Notes: a model not told the origin generated them from the letters alone. Positions 1 to 6,700 are shown, counted from the first letter of the stretch. The stretch is DNA of 9,442 nt from UBA668 sp039796575 (GCA_039796575.1 JBDKJP010000040.1:1-9442), one strand, 5' to 3'. Translations and numbers: made by a program.

Positions 1-520
1 CCATCGACTCGGCCACCACGAGCGTGCCGCCGTCGGGGGTGAGCACCATGCCGTTCGGGAACATCAGCCCGGTGGCCACGGTGTGGGTCTGGCCGTGCGG
101 GTCGACCCGGGCCAACGCCGCGCCCTCGTACGCCTTCAGCGCGCCGGCGAAGTCGCCACTGGTCTCGGCCGCGTCGAGGTCGAAGCCGAAGTTGCCGACG
201 TACGCCCGGCCGATCGTGTCGACGAGCATGTCGTTGCAGTGGAAGGTGGCGATGTGCGAGAGGTCGGCGTGCACGACCAGCGCGTCGTACTCCATGCGCA
301 GCACGGCGCGCTGCTGCATCGCGACGATGAGGAGGCGACCGTCGGGCAGCCAGCCGAGACCGCTCGGGCGGTCGTCGAGCACCACCATGGTCTCCACGTT
401 CCCGTCGAGGTCGACGGTCTTCACGGCGTGGTCGTAGAAGTCGCTGAACCACAGCTTTCCCTGGTGCCAACGGGGCCCTTCAGCAAAGGTGAGTCCGTCG
501 GCGAGCACCCTGGCGGCCAT
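1..520 (-). CDS. SMP-30/gluconolactonase/LRE family protein, N-terminal part (truncated by window edge)
   Basis: This reading frame runs off the left end of the window with no stop, leaving 173 N-terminal residues of a family usually near 290-300. The start is ATG at 520-518, preceded by a strong Shine-Dalgarno GGAAGGAG (526-533) 5 nt upstream. Family marks are AEGPRW at residues 13-18 (E14 matches the metal-binding Glu of SMP-30), LWFSD at 23-27, the N96-D97 pair in the substrate/metal region, and FPNG at 154-157 (N156 matches the metal-binding Asn). The final metal ligand, an Asp, would lie beyond the edge. Members are six-bladed beta-propeller, divalent-metal-dependent lactonases acting on sugar lactones or related esters. 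There is no signal peptide, so it is probably cytoplasmic. It is the last visible gene of the operon, 36 bp after galK, which favours sugar lactone hydrolysis. The family assignment is firm; the substrate is inference. Confidence 0.88.
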   Translation of the reverse strand, partial: MAARVLADGLTFAEGPRWHQGKLWFSDFYDHAVKTVDLDGNVETMVVLDDRPSGLGWLPDGRLLIVAMQQRAVLRMEYDALVVHADLSHIATFHCNDMLVDTIGRAYVGNFGFDLDAAETSGDFAGALKAYEGAALARVDPHGQTHTVATGLMFPNGMVLTPDGGTLVVAESM

Positions 521-525
521 GCACG

Positions 526-533
526 CTCCTTCC
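526..533 (-). promoter_or_regulatory. Strong Shine-Dalgarno site for the SMP-30 family gene
   Basis: Read on the minus strand this is GGAAGGAG, 5 nt before the ATG at 520. It fixes that start. It contrasts with the genes at 2454 and 2479, which show no such site, and is consistent with this being an internal operon gene that needs its own ribosome entry. Confidence 0.75.
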
Positions 534-556
534 GTCTGCGGGCACGTTACTGCGTG

Positions 557-1558
557 CTACGACTCCACGACGCGTGCACCGTCGACGGCCTGCACCACCC
601 ACCCCTGGGTGAGCACGCCGGGCTCGGTGAGCGCCACCACGCAGCCGCCGAAGCCGCCGCCGGTCATGCGTGCGCCGTACACGCCGGGTGTGGCGTTGAG
701 GCGCTCCACGGCTTCGTCCATCACGGGGGTGGAGGTGGCGTACAGCAGGCACAGGCTCTCGTGGCCGTCCTTCACCAACCGGCCCGCTTCCACCAGGTCG
801 CCGGCGGCGAGTGCGGCGGCGAAGTCGCGCACGCGCTGGTTCTCGGCGGTGACGTGCATGGCGCGCATGCGCAGCACCGGGTCGTCGATGGAGCGGGCCT
901 GTTCCGGCGTCGCGTCACGAAGCGGTCCGATGAGCGCCTCGGCGGCCGCGCACTCGGCCACGCGGTCGGCGTACGCGCTGCCCACGAGCGTGCGGTGGGC
1001 GATGAACTGCACCACGACCTCGAGGTCGTCGGGCACGGGCACCGGCTGCACGGTGAGGGCGCCGCAGTCGATCATCAGCGCGTGGCCCTTCACACCGGCC
1101 GCGATGGACAGCTGGTCCATGATGCCGGTGGGCACGCCCGACGAACGGTTCTCGGCGCGCTGGGTGAGCTGCGCCAGGTCGATGATGGAGCCGCGATGGC
1201 CGAGCGCCATGGCCACCGCCACCTGCAGCGCATGGCTCGACGAGAGGCCGGCACCGATGGGGATGTCGGTGCTGACGTGCCCGGTGAAGCCTTCGGTGGG
1301 GTGCATCTCGGCAACGACGCCGGCGACGTACTTCGCCCACGCCGGCTCGGCGTGCTGCGGGTCGTCGACGTCGAGCGGCAGGTCGACCGGATCGGGCTCG
1401 TCGTACGAGGTGAGCCGAACCCGGTCGCCGCCGCGGGTGCCCTTGATCTCGGTGTAGCGGTCGATGGCCATCGGCATCACCAGGCCGCCGGTGTAGTCGG
1501 TGTGGTCGCCGATGAGGTTCACACGACCCGGCGCGAAGACGTGCACGTTCACGGTCAC
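557..1558 (-). CDS. galK: Galactokinase-like GHMP kinase (short form)
   Basis: This 333-residue GHMP-superfamily kinase is predicted to phosphorylate galactose at C1 with ATP in the cytoplasm (Leloir entry step). The galactokinase signature GRVNLIGDHTDY lies at residues 11-22 and holds R12, D18, H19 and D21. The ATP-binding loop PIGAGLSSSHA is at 100-110, the catalytic Asp is D148 in GIMDQ (145-149), a sugar-contacting Tyr is likely Y196, and the C-terminal GHMP motif TGGGFGG is at 299-305. Two points are unusual. The signature starts about 10 residues from the N-terminus, whereas E. coli-type enzymes (about 380 aa) carry roughly 20 more; this layout resembles the short archaeal galactokinases. 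The Glu that usually precedes the signature His is Asp (D18). The GTG start at 1558 overlaps the TGA of the upstream oxidoreductase as GTGA, with no good Shine-Dalgarno, implying translational coupling. GTG codons at 1552 and 1546 are alternatives. The kinase family is certain; galactose as substrate is likely. Confidence 0.87.
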   Translation of the reverse strand: MTVNVHVFAPGRVNLIGDHTDYTGGLVMPMAIDRYTEIKGTRGGDRVRLTSYDEPDPVDLPLDVDDPQHAEPAWAKYVAGVVAEMHPTEGFTGHVSTDIPIGAGLSSSHALQVAVAMALGHRGSIIDLAQLTQRAENRSSGVPTGIMDQLSIAAGVKGHALMIDCGALTVQPVPVPDDLEVVVQFIAHRTLVGSAYADRVAECAAAEALIGPLRDATPEQARSIDDPVLRMRAMHVTAENQRVRDFAAALAAGDLVEAGRLVKDGHESLCLLYATSTPVMDEAVERLNATPGVYGARMTGGGFGGCVVALTEPGVLTQGWVVQAVDGARVVES

Positions 1559-2454
1559 GCCAGCTTCAGCAGCGCGGAGAAGCGCTCGAGCGACTCGAGG
1601 TCGAACGGTGCGCGGAGGGCGATGTTGACCTGATCGGCACCGGCGTCGACGTACTGGCCGATGCGGTCGATCATCTCGTCGTCGCTGCCGCTGAGCACGC
1701 CGGGCTTCACCATCGGGGCGAGGTTGCCGAACTGCTGCACGAGGCTCTCGTCGGTGAACGCGAGGCCGACGTTGATGGCTCGCTTGATCTCGCCGGGGTC
1801 GCGGCCGATGGCGGCACAGTGGTCGTTCAGCACGTTGTTCTTGTGGGCGAACGCGTCGGGCGCGATGAACGGCACGTTCCATCCGTCGGCCGAGCGGGCG
1901 GCGATCTTCAGCGTGCGCTTCTCGCCGCCGCCACCGATCCAGATCGGCAGCTTGGCCTGCACGGGCCGCGGCTCGTTGCGGGCCTCGTTCAACTGGAACC
2001 ACTGGCCGTCGAACGACGTGACCTCGTCGTGCAGCAGCCCGCGCAGGCACTGGATGCCTTCCTCGAGCTGGTCCATGCGCGTGCGGATCTCGGGGAACGG
2101 GATGCCGTAGGCGTCGTACTCGACCTTCGCCCAACCGGCGCCGATGCCCATGTCGGCGCGGCCGCCGCTGAGCTGATCGATCGCGGTGATGGCCTTCGCC
2201 AGCACGGCGGGGTGGCGGTAGCCGACGCTGTAGACCAGCGAGCCGACGCGCACCTTCGAGGTGGTGCAGGCCAGCGCGGCGTGCATCGCGACGGCTTCGA
2301 GGCACGCCGCGTCGTCGGGCTTGCCGGTGGCGCCGTAGAAGTGGTCCCACACGCTGATCCAGCCGAAGCCGAGGTCTTCGATGCGTCGCCACACCGAACG
2401 GAGTTCGTCGGCCGTGGTGTGCTGCAGGCCGACGTGCACGCCAAATGTCGTCAT
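1555..2454 (-). CDS. LLM class flavin-dependent (probably F420-dependent) oxidoreductase
   Basis: This 299-residue protein belongs to the bacterial luciferase-like monooxygenase superfamily, a TIM-barrel fold that uses F420 or FMN. Diagnostic segments are GVHVGLQ near the N-terminus, LGFGWISVWDHF at 28-39, KVRVGSLVYSVGYRHPAVLAK (from residue 67), SGGRADMGIGAGW at 96-108, and LPIWIGGGGEKRTLKIAARS from 169, the cofactor phosphate-binding region. This last segment resembles the actinobacterial Rv1855c-type F420 subgroup. The length fits the family (about 280-340). The ATG at 2454 opens the protein directly at the first barrel strand. It has no Shine-Dalgarno but a TACCGT -10-like hexamer 8 nt upstream, suggesting a leaderless mRNA. 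It is the promoter-proximal gene of the operon with galK and the SMP-30 family gene. The substrate cannot be told from sequence. F420 over FMN is inferred from the subgroup resemblance and the actinobacterial context. Confidence 0.88.
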   Translation of the reverse strand: MTTFGVHVGLQHTTADELRSVWRRIEDLGFGWISVWDHFYGATGKPDDAACLEAVAMHAALACTTSKVRVGSLVYSVGYRHPAVLAKAITAIDQLSGGRADMGIGAGWAKVEYDAYGIPFPEIRTRMDQLEEGIQCLRGLLHDEVTSFDGQWFQLNEARNEPRPVQAKLPIWIGGGGEKRTLKIAARSADGWNVPFIAPDAFAHKNNVLNDHCAAIGRDPGEIKRAINVGLAFTDESLVQQFGNLAPMVKPGVLSGSDDEMIDRIGQYVDAGADQVNIALRAPFDLESLERFSALLKLA

Positions 2455-2462
2455 GGACAGGC

Positions 2463-2472
2463 ACGGTAGCCT
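2463..2472. promoter_or_regulatory. Candidate bidirectional promoter core with overlapping -10 elements
   Basis: The whole gap between the divergent starts is 24 bp. On the plus strand TAGCCT (2467-2472) fits TANNNT and ends 6 nt before the ATG at 2479. On the minus strand TACCGT (2468-2463) also fits TANNNT and ends 8 nt before the ATG at 2454. The two hexamers share the central TA at 2467-2468. Neither gene has a Shine-Dalgarno, and none would fit a normal 5' UTR here. Two nearly leaderless transcripts from one symmetric promoter is the simplest reading. Any -35 element would lie inside the opposite gene; I saw no clear one. Confidence 0.5.
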
Positions 2473-2478
2473 GCACGA

Positions 2479-3360
2479 ATGCCTCGCGCCCTCGTCACCA
2501 CCGGTATGGAACTCGAGTACGACACGTTCGGCTCGCCCGACGATCCCACGCTGCTGTTGGTGATGGGATTCACCGCACAGATGACCGCGTGGGACGACGA
2601 GTTCTGCCGCATGCTCGCCGCCGGCGGCTTCCACGTGGTGCGTTTCGACAACCGCGACTGCGGCCTCTCCACGAAGCTCGACGGGCAGACGGTCGACCTC
2701 GGCGAACTGATGACCGCGGTGTTCACCGGCCAGCCCGTCCCGGCCGTGCCGTACACGCTCAGCGACATGGCGGCCGACGCCATCGGCCTGCTCGACCACC
2801 TCGGCATCGAGCGCGCTCACATCATGGGCGCCTCGATGGGCGGCATGATCGTGCAGACGATGGCCATCGAGCACCCCACCCGCGTGCGCAGCCTCATCTC
2901 GGTGATGTCGATGCCGGGCGAGCCCGACGTGGGCCAGCCTGCCCCCGAGGTGGCCGCCGTGCTGCTGTCGCCGCCGGCCACCGATCGCCAGGGCTACATC
3001 GACGAGTCGCCGAAGTGGATGGTGTGGCAGTCGAAGAAGTACGCCGACGAGCAGAAGGTGAAGCAGAACGCCGCCGCCTCGTACGACCGGTCGTTCTACC
3101 CGGAGGGTGGCCCGCGCCAGATGGCCGCCATCTACGCCAGCGGCGCCCGCACCGAGGGCCTGCAGCAGCTCGACGTCCCCACGCTGGTCATCCACGGCCG
3201 CGACGACACGCTCATCACCCCGAGCGGCGGGTTCCGCACGGCCGAGCTCATCCCCGGCGCGCACCTGCTGTTCGTGGCCGACATGGGGCACGACATGCCC
3301 GAGCCGCTGTGGCCATTGCTCGTCGACAGCATCCACGGTCACCTGCGTCGCGCCGGGTGA
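2479..3360 (+). CDS. Alpha/beta hydrolase fold protein
   Basis: This 293-residue protein is a cytoplasmic serine hydrolase of the alpha/beta fold with no signal peptide. The core is visible in order: LLLVMGF at 25-31 (oxyanion region), VVRFDNRDCGLS at 53-64, the nucleophile elbow GASMGG at 117-122 with S119, the acid in HGRDD (D243, or D242) after strand LVIHG, and the catalytic H271 in MGHDMP. A cap region of roughly 140-215 separates the elbow from the C-terminal acid. The RDCGLS motif and overall length resemble the esterase group that includes the RdmC/aclacinomycin methylesterase-like proteins, but the substrate is unknown. It begins at the ATG only 24 bp from the divergent oxidoreductase start and has no Shine-Dalgarno. 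A racemase/CoA-transferase family gene follows after 35 bp, so hydrolysis of an ester or thioester in lipid or aromatic metabolism is possible but inferred. Confidence 0.9.
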   Translation: MPRALVTTGMELEYDTFGSPDDPTLLLVMGFTAQMTAWDDEFCRMLAAGGFHVVRFDNRDCGLSTKLDGQTVDLGELMTAVFTGQPVPAVPYTLSDMAADAIGLLDHLGIERAHIMGASMGGMIVQTMAIEHPTRVRSLISVMSMPGEPDVGQPAPEVAAVLLSPPATDRQGYIDESPKWMVWQSKKYADEQKVKQNAAASYDRSFYPEGGPRQMAAIYASGARTEGLQQLDVPTLVIHGRDDTLITPSGGFRTAELIPGAHLLFVADMGHDMPEPLWPLLVDSIHGHLRRAG

Positions 3361-3395
3361 CGTGACGGCGGGGTCGGTCGGCTAGAACGGCGGAC

Positions 3396-4568
3396 ATGTC
3401 AGGACCCCTTTCCGGTTACCGCATCATCGAGATCGCCGGCATCGGCCCCGGCCCGTTCGCGGCCATGCTGCTGGCCGACATGGGCGCGGAGGTCATCCGC
3501 GTCGAGCGCGCCCAGAGCGTGCGCGGCCCGGCGCCCGACGGTGCGCACTACGACGTCATGCTCCGCGGCCGTCGCAACGTGGCGCTCGACCTGAAGCACC
3601 CCGACGGCGTCGCCACGCTGCTCGACCTCGTCGCCAACGCCGACGCGCTCATCGAGGGCTTCCGCCCCGGTGTGATGGAGCGCCTCGGTGTCGGCCCCGA
3701 CGTGTGCCTCGAGCGCAACCCGAAGCTCGTGTTCGGTCGCATGACCGGCTGGGGGCAGGAGGGCCCGTACGCGCAGGCCGCCGGCCACGACATCAACTAC
3801 ATCTCGCTCGCCGGTGCGCTCGCGCACTTCGGCCGTGCGGGGGAGGCCCCGGTGCCGCCGCTCAACATGGTCGGCGACTTCGGTGGCGGTGGCATGTTCC
3901 TCGCCTACGGCGTGGTGTGCGCGCTGCTCGAGGCGCAGCGCAGCGGCAAGGGCCAGGTGGTCGACACCGCGATGGTCGACGGCGCCGCGGTGCTGATGAG
4001 CATGTTCTGGGCGTTCCGCACCATCGGCATGTTCGACGAGAACGCGCCCGGCACCAACCTGCTCGACACCGGCGCCCACTTCTACGACGTGTTCGAGTGC
4101 GCCGACGGCAAGTACATCTCGCTCGGCTCCATCGAGCCGCAGTTCTACGCCGAACTGATGCGCCTCACCGGCCTCGAGGGCGACGAGGAGTTCGCCCGCC
4201 AGATGGACAAGTCGATGTGGCCGCACCTCAAGGACCGCCTCAAGGCGCTGTTCCTCACCAAGACCCGTGACGAGTGGTGCGCCCTCATGGAGCACACCGA
4301 CGTGTGCTTCGCCCCGGTGCTCACCATGGGCGAGGCGGCGCAGCACCCGCACAACGTGGCCCGCGGCACGTTCATCGAGGTCGCCGGCGTCACTCAACCG
4401 CGCCCGGCGCCGCGCTTCTCGCGCACCGAGCCCGAGGTGGTGTCGGCACCGGCACACGCGGGTCAGCACTCGCGTGCGGTGCTGGCCGACTGGGGCATCG
4501 CGGCCGATCGCATCGACGCGCTCGTCGCGAGCGGTGCGGTCGCCGACGGCAGCCCCGCCAACGGCTGA
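3396..4568 (+). CDS. CaiB/BaiF family protein, probably alpha-methylacyl-CoA racemase
   Basis: This 390-residue protein belongs to the family III CoA-transferase/AMACR superfamily (usual length 360-410). N-terminal CoA-binding features are LSGYRIIEIAGIGPGPFAAM, LLADMGAEVIRVE at 25-37 and RGRRNVALDLK (57-67), followed by DALIEGFRPGVMERLG. Racemase rather than CoA transfer is favoured by H131 in GHDINY and D161 in VGDFGGGGM. They are exactly 30 residues apart, as are the catalytic His126 and Asp156 of the Mycobacterium tuberculosis racemase, and they sit in the same motifs. The expected role is epimerising 2-methyl-branched acyl-CoAs, as in branched fatty acid or sterol side-chain degradation. 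The start has no strong Shine-Dalgarno; TAGAAC (3383-3388) 7 nt upstream is a weak -10-like hexamer. It lies between the hydrolase and the PIG-L gene, 15 bp before the latter, so co-transcription with them is likely. The physiological substrate is not determinable. Confidence 0.87.
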   Translation: MSGPLSGYRIIEIAGIGPGPFAAMLLADMGAEVIRVERAQSVRGPAPDGAHYDVMLRGRRNVALDLKHPDGVATLLDLVANADALIEGFRPGVMERLGVGPDVCLERNPKLVFGRMTGWGQEGPYAQAAGHDINYISLAGALAHFGRAGEAPVPPLNMVGDFGGGGMFLAYGVVCALLEAQRSGKGQVVDTAMVDGAAVLMSMFWAFRTIGMFDENAPGTNLLDTGAHFYDVFECADGKYISLGSIEPQFYAELMRLTGLEGDEEFARQMDKSMWPHLKDRLKALFLTKTRDEWCALMEHTDVCFAPVLTMGEAAQHPHNVARGTFIEVAGVTQPRPAPRFSRTEPEVVSAPAHAGQHSRAVLADWGIAADRIDALVASGAVADGSPANG

Positions 4569-4583
4569 TAGAAACGTCCCTCA

Positions 4584-5387
4584 ATGGGCACACTCGTCTG
4601 CTTCCACGCACACCCCGACGACGAGAGCATCTCCACCGGTGGAACCATCGCGCGCGCTGTCGCCGAGGGCCATCGGGTGGTGCTCGTCGTCGCCACGCAC
4701 GGCGACCACGGCGAGGTGCCGGAGGATCTCGCACCGGGCGAGTCGCTCGTCGACCGGCGCATGGCCGAGACCGCGGCGTCGTGCGCGGTGCTCGGCGTGC
4801 ACCGCCTGGTGTGGCTCGGCTACGCCGACAGCGGCATGACCGGGTGGGAGCAGAATCATGCGCCCGACGCGTTCTTCCAGGCGCCGCTCGACGAAGCCGC
4901 CGAACGCCTCGCCGCGGTGCTGCGCGAGGAGTCGGCCGACGTGCTCACCACCTATGACTGGCACGGCAACTACGGGCATCCCGACCACATCAAGGTGCAC
5001 CAGGTGGGCCATCGTGCCGCCGAGCTCGCCGGCACGCCGAAGGTGTTCGAGGCCACGATGAACCGTGACGAGATGGTGCGGTTCTTCGAGATGGCCAAGG
5101 CGGAGGGCGGCAGCGGCAGCCCCGACGGCGAGGACTGGGACCCGAACGGCCCCGCCGACGACGGCAACCCGATGGGCACCCCGGAGGCCGAGATCACGCA
5201 CCGCGTCGACGTGTCGGCGTACGTGCAGCAGAAGCGCGAGAGCATCCGCTGCCACAAGAGCCAGATCACCGATGCCGGGTTCTTCAGCACGATGCCCGAC
5301 GAGCAGTTCGCGTTCGCGTTCGGGCACGAATGGTTCATCGAGGCCGGTTCCTCGGCGCCGCTGCGCGAGGGATGGCTGTTCGAATGA
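4584..5387 (+). CDS. PIG-L family deacetylase, MshB/Mca-like
   Basis: This 267-residue protein is a zinc-dependent amidase/deacetylase of the PIG-L (LmbE-like) family. The metal motif AHPDDE is at residues 9-14 (H10, D13 as ligands, D12 as probable general base). The second motif YGHPDH at 130-135 supplies H132, D134 and the ligand H135. ATHGDHGE at 37-44 and GYADSGM at 79-85 are the substrate-loop segments also found in the mycothiol enzymes MshB and mycothiol S-conjugate amidase. A low-complexity Gly/Asp-rich loop covers about 174-196. Size is slightly below Mca and MshB (about 290-300). It starts at the ATG 15 bp after the preceding gene and has no Shine-Dalgarno, so translation may be leaderless or coupled. 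It overlaps the histidine phosphatase by ATGA, implying a two-gene unit. Mycothiol metabolism or detoxification is the best guess; other N-acetylglucosaminyl or amide substrates are possible. Confidence 0.88.
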   Translation: MGTLVCFHAHPDDESISTGGTIARAVAEGHRVVLVVATHGDHGEVPEDLAPGESLVDRRMAETAASCAVLGVHRLVWLGYADSGMTGWEQNHAPDAFFQAPLDEAAERLAAVLREESADVLTTYDWHGNYGHPDHIKVHQVGHRAAELAGTPKVFEATMNRDEMVRFFEMAKAEGGSGSPDGEDWDPNGPADDGNPMGTPEAEITHRVDVSAYVQQKRESIRCHKSQITDAGFFSTMPDEQFAFAFGHEWFIEAGSSAPLREGWLFE

Positions 5388-5935
5388 CCCGGGCGTACCT
5401 CGTGCGCCACGGTCGCGCTGCCGCCGGGTGGGACACCGACCCTGATCCGGGGCTCGACGAGCTCGGCCGCGAGCAGGCGCTCGCCGTGGCTCGCCGGTTG
5501 GCCCCGCTCGGACCGCTCGGCGTGGTGAGCAGCCCGTTGCTGCGCTGCCGTCAGACCGCGTTCCCGCTGGCCGCCGCATGGGGCAGCGAGGTGCGCGTCG
5601 AGCCCGACGTCGCCGAGATCCCGTCGCCCGAGGGTGTGCCGATGGCCGAACGGGTCGACTGGCTGCGGCGCAGCATGGCCGGCACCTGGGCGGAGCTCGG
5701 TCCGCGGTACACCGCGTTCCGCGACGCCGTGGTGGCCGCCATCGTGGCGCTGCCGGCCGACACGGTGGTGTTCAGCCACTTCGTCGCCATCAACGCGGTC
5801 ATCGGTGTGGCCATCGGCGACGATCGCCTGGTGAGCACCAGCCTCGACAACTGCTCGGTCACCGTGGTCGACGTGGTCGACGGGGTGCTGCGGCTGGTCG
5901 AGACCGGCCACGAGGCCGACACGCTCATCCGCTGA
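5384..5935 (+). CDS. Histidine phosphatase family protein (phosphoglycerate mutase-like)
   Basis: This 183-residue protein has the histidine phosphatase fold. The N-terminal LVRHG at residues 6-10 supplies R8 and the phosphorylated H9. SSPLLRCRQTA at 49-59 carries the second Arg (R54 or R56), E78 is a candidate acid, and SHF at 131-133 gives the second core His (H132). In most members the residue after this His is Gly; here it is Phe. The length fits the short single-domain phosphatases of the SixA/CobC/PhoE type. I chose the ATG at 5384 because it opens right before LVRHG and overlaps the upstream TGA as ATGA; a longer in-frame extension to 5330 would lie inside the PIG-L gene and adds no family sequence. 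AGGGA about 11 nt upstream is a weak ribosome site. Coupling to the PIG-L gene suggests a shared substrate path, for example dephosphorylating a small sugar or thiol precursor, which is inference. Confidence 0.88.
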   Translation: MTRAYLVRHGRAAAGWDTDPDPGLDELGREQALAVARRLAPLGPLGVVSSPLLRCRQTAFPLAAAWGSEVRVEPDVAEIPSPEGVPMAERVDWLRRSMAGTWAELGPRYTAFRDAVVAAIVALPADTVVFSHFVAINAVIGVAIGDDRLVSTSLDNCSVTVVDVVDGVLRLVETGHEADTLIR

Positions 5936-5976
5936 CCTGCACGTTCTTCGCGGGTTCGTGCTGGCAGACTGGACAC

Positions 5977-6690
5977 ATGACCACACGTCGTGCCCTCGCC
6001 GTCCTCACCGTCGGCGTCCTCGGCCTCACCTTCAGCGCGTGCAGCGACGAGACCAGCAGCGCCGACGGGACGAGCGCCTCCTCGTCGACCTCGTCGTCGG
6101 TGGCCGAGTCCACCACGAGCAGCTCGTCGTCCACCACCAGCACGTCCACGTCCACGACGTCGAGCACCACGACGTCGACCACCTCCACCATCCCCGCGGT
6201 GGAGGGCCTCGGCCTGTCGGCGGAAGGCCTCGGCGACGCACTGTTCGGTGCCGACGCCGACAGCGTCATCGACTACGTGGGCACCATCCTCGGCGCACCC
6301 ACCAGCGACAGCGGCTGGGTCGACCCGCTCGCCATCGGCGCGGCGTGCCCGGGCACCCAGGTGCGGTTCGTCGACTGGAACGACCTCGCGCTCTTCTTCA
6401 CCGACGAGTCGCCGGCCGCCAGCGGGCTGCGCCACTTCGCCTCGTACACCTACGGGCCGGCGTTCGCGCCGGTCATCAACCCGTTCGGTCTCGTCACCGA
6501 CGCCGGCGTGGGCGTGGGCACCAGCGTCGAGTTCCTCCGTGCCGCTTACCCGAGCGCACTCGTCAACGCCGGCGACGAGGTGAGCGGGCCGTCGTTCTAC
6601 ATCCAGGACGGCCTCAGTGGCTTCCTCACTGGCTCCGCCAACAGCGACACCATCATCTCGTTCGTGGGTGGTTTCGGGTGCGGCGAGTAG
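5977..6690 (+). CDS. Putative lipoprotein with Ser/Thr-rich tether, unknown function
   Basis: This 237-residue secreted protein opens with TTRR, a hydrophobic stretch (residues 6-19) and FSAC ending at C22, a plausible lipobox with an unusual Phe at -3. It is therefore predicted to be lipid-anchored on the outer face of the membrane. Residues 26-71 are almost only Ser and Thr with a few Ala, Gly, Asp and Glu, a flexible tether that could be glycosylated. The folded part spans about 75-237. It appears to hold two similar halves, GLGDALFGADADSVIDYVG followed by a P-T-S-D-S-G-W segment, and GVGVGTSVEFLRAAYPSAL, a pattern I associate with uncharacterised actinobacterial surface proteins and that loosely recalls SmpA/BamE-like repeats. 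C124 and C235 could form a disulfide. The start was chosen for the signal peptide; CAGACT (5965-5970) 6 nt upstream is a weak -10-like hexamer. No function is known to me. Confidence 0.8.
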   Translation: MTTRRALAVLTVGVLGLTFSACSDETSSADGTSASSSTSSSVAESTTSSSSSTTSTSTSTTSSTTTSTTSTIPAVEGLGLSAEGLGDALFGADADSVIDYVGTILGAPTSDSGWVDPLAIGAACPGTQVRFVDWNDLALFFTDESPAASGLRHFASYTYGPAFAPVINPFGLVTDAGVGVGTSVEFLRAAYPSALVNAGDEVSGPSFYIQDGLSGFLTGSANSDTIISFVGGFGCGE

Positions 6691-6693
6691 CCT
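6688..6693 (+). promoter_or_regulatory. Candidate -10 element overlapping a stop codon
   Basis: TAGCCT matches TANNNT and lies 7 nt before the ATG at 6701. It is the same hexamer, also preceded by G, as the one 6 nt before the hydrolase ATG at 2479. Its first three bases are the TAG stop of the lipoprotein gene. No Shine-Dalgarno is visible before 6701, which supports a leaderless start here. Confidence 0.42.
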
Positions 6694-6700
6694 CCTTGTG

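Noticed and set aside
83..1633. Long open frame on the plus strand (516 codons) across the galactokinase and SMP-30 region
   Set aside because: It is antisense to two genes with clear family motifs, is rich in His, Gly, Val and Arg as expected of a shadow frame in GC-rich DNA, and shows no recognisable domain.
557..2476. Kinase frame continuing upstream to 2476 as a possible fusion protein
   Set aside because: The upstream part is Arg/Pro-rich out-of-frame reading of the oxidoreductase gene. The GHMP domain starts at about 1558.
1555..3342. Minus-strand extension of the oxidoreductase frame upstream of 2454 across the hydrolase
   Set aside because: The family begins exactly at the ATG at 2454. 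The extra upstream residues are the antisense of the hydrolase gene, whose catalytic motifs are intact.
3399..4469. Long minus-strand open frame opposite the racemase-type gene
   Set aside because: It is a mirror of the third-position GC bias, rich in His, Ala, Val and Glu, and has no domain signature; the plus strand has conserved catalytic residues.
6138..6190. Short tandem repeats of ACGTCSAC type as a microsatellite or CRISPR-like array
   Set aside because: They are in frame with the Ser/Thr stalk codons, imperfect, and without spacers. Simple codon repetition explains them.
5925..6269. Minus-strand frame with a Val/Asp repeat opposite the Ser/Thr stalk
   Set aside because: It is the antisense of the Ser/Thr codon repeat. 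The plus frame has a signal peptide, stalk and folded domain, so the repeat belongs to the lipoprotein.
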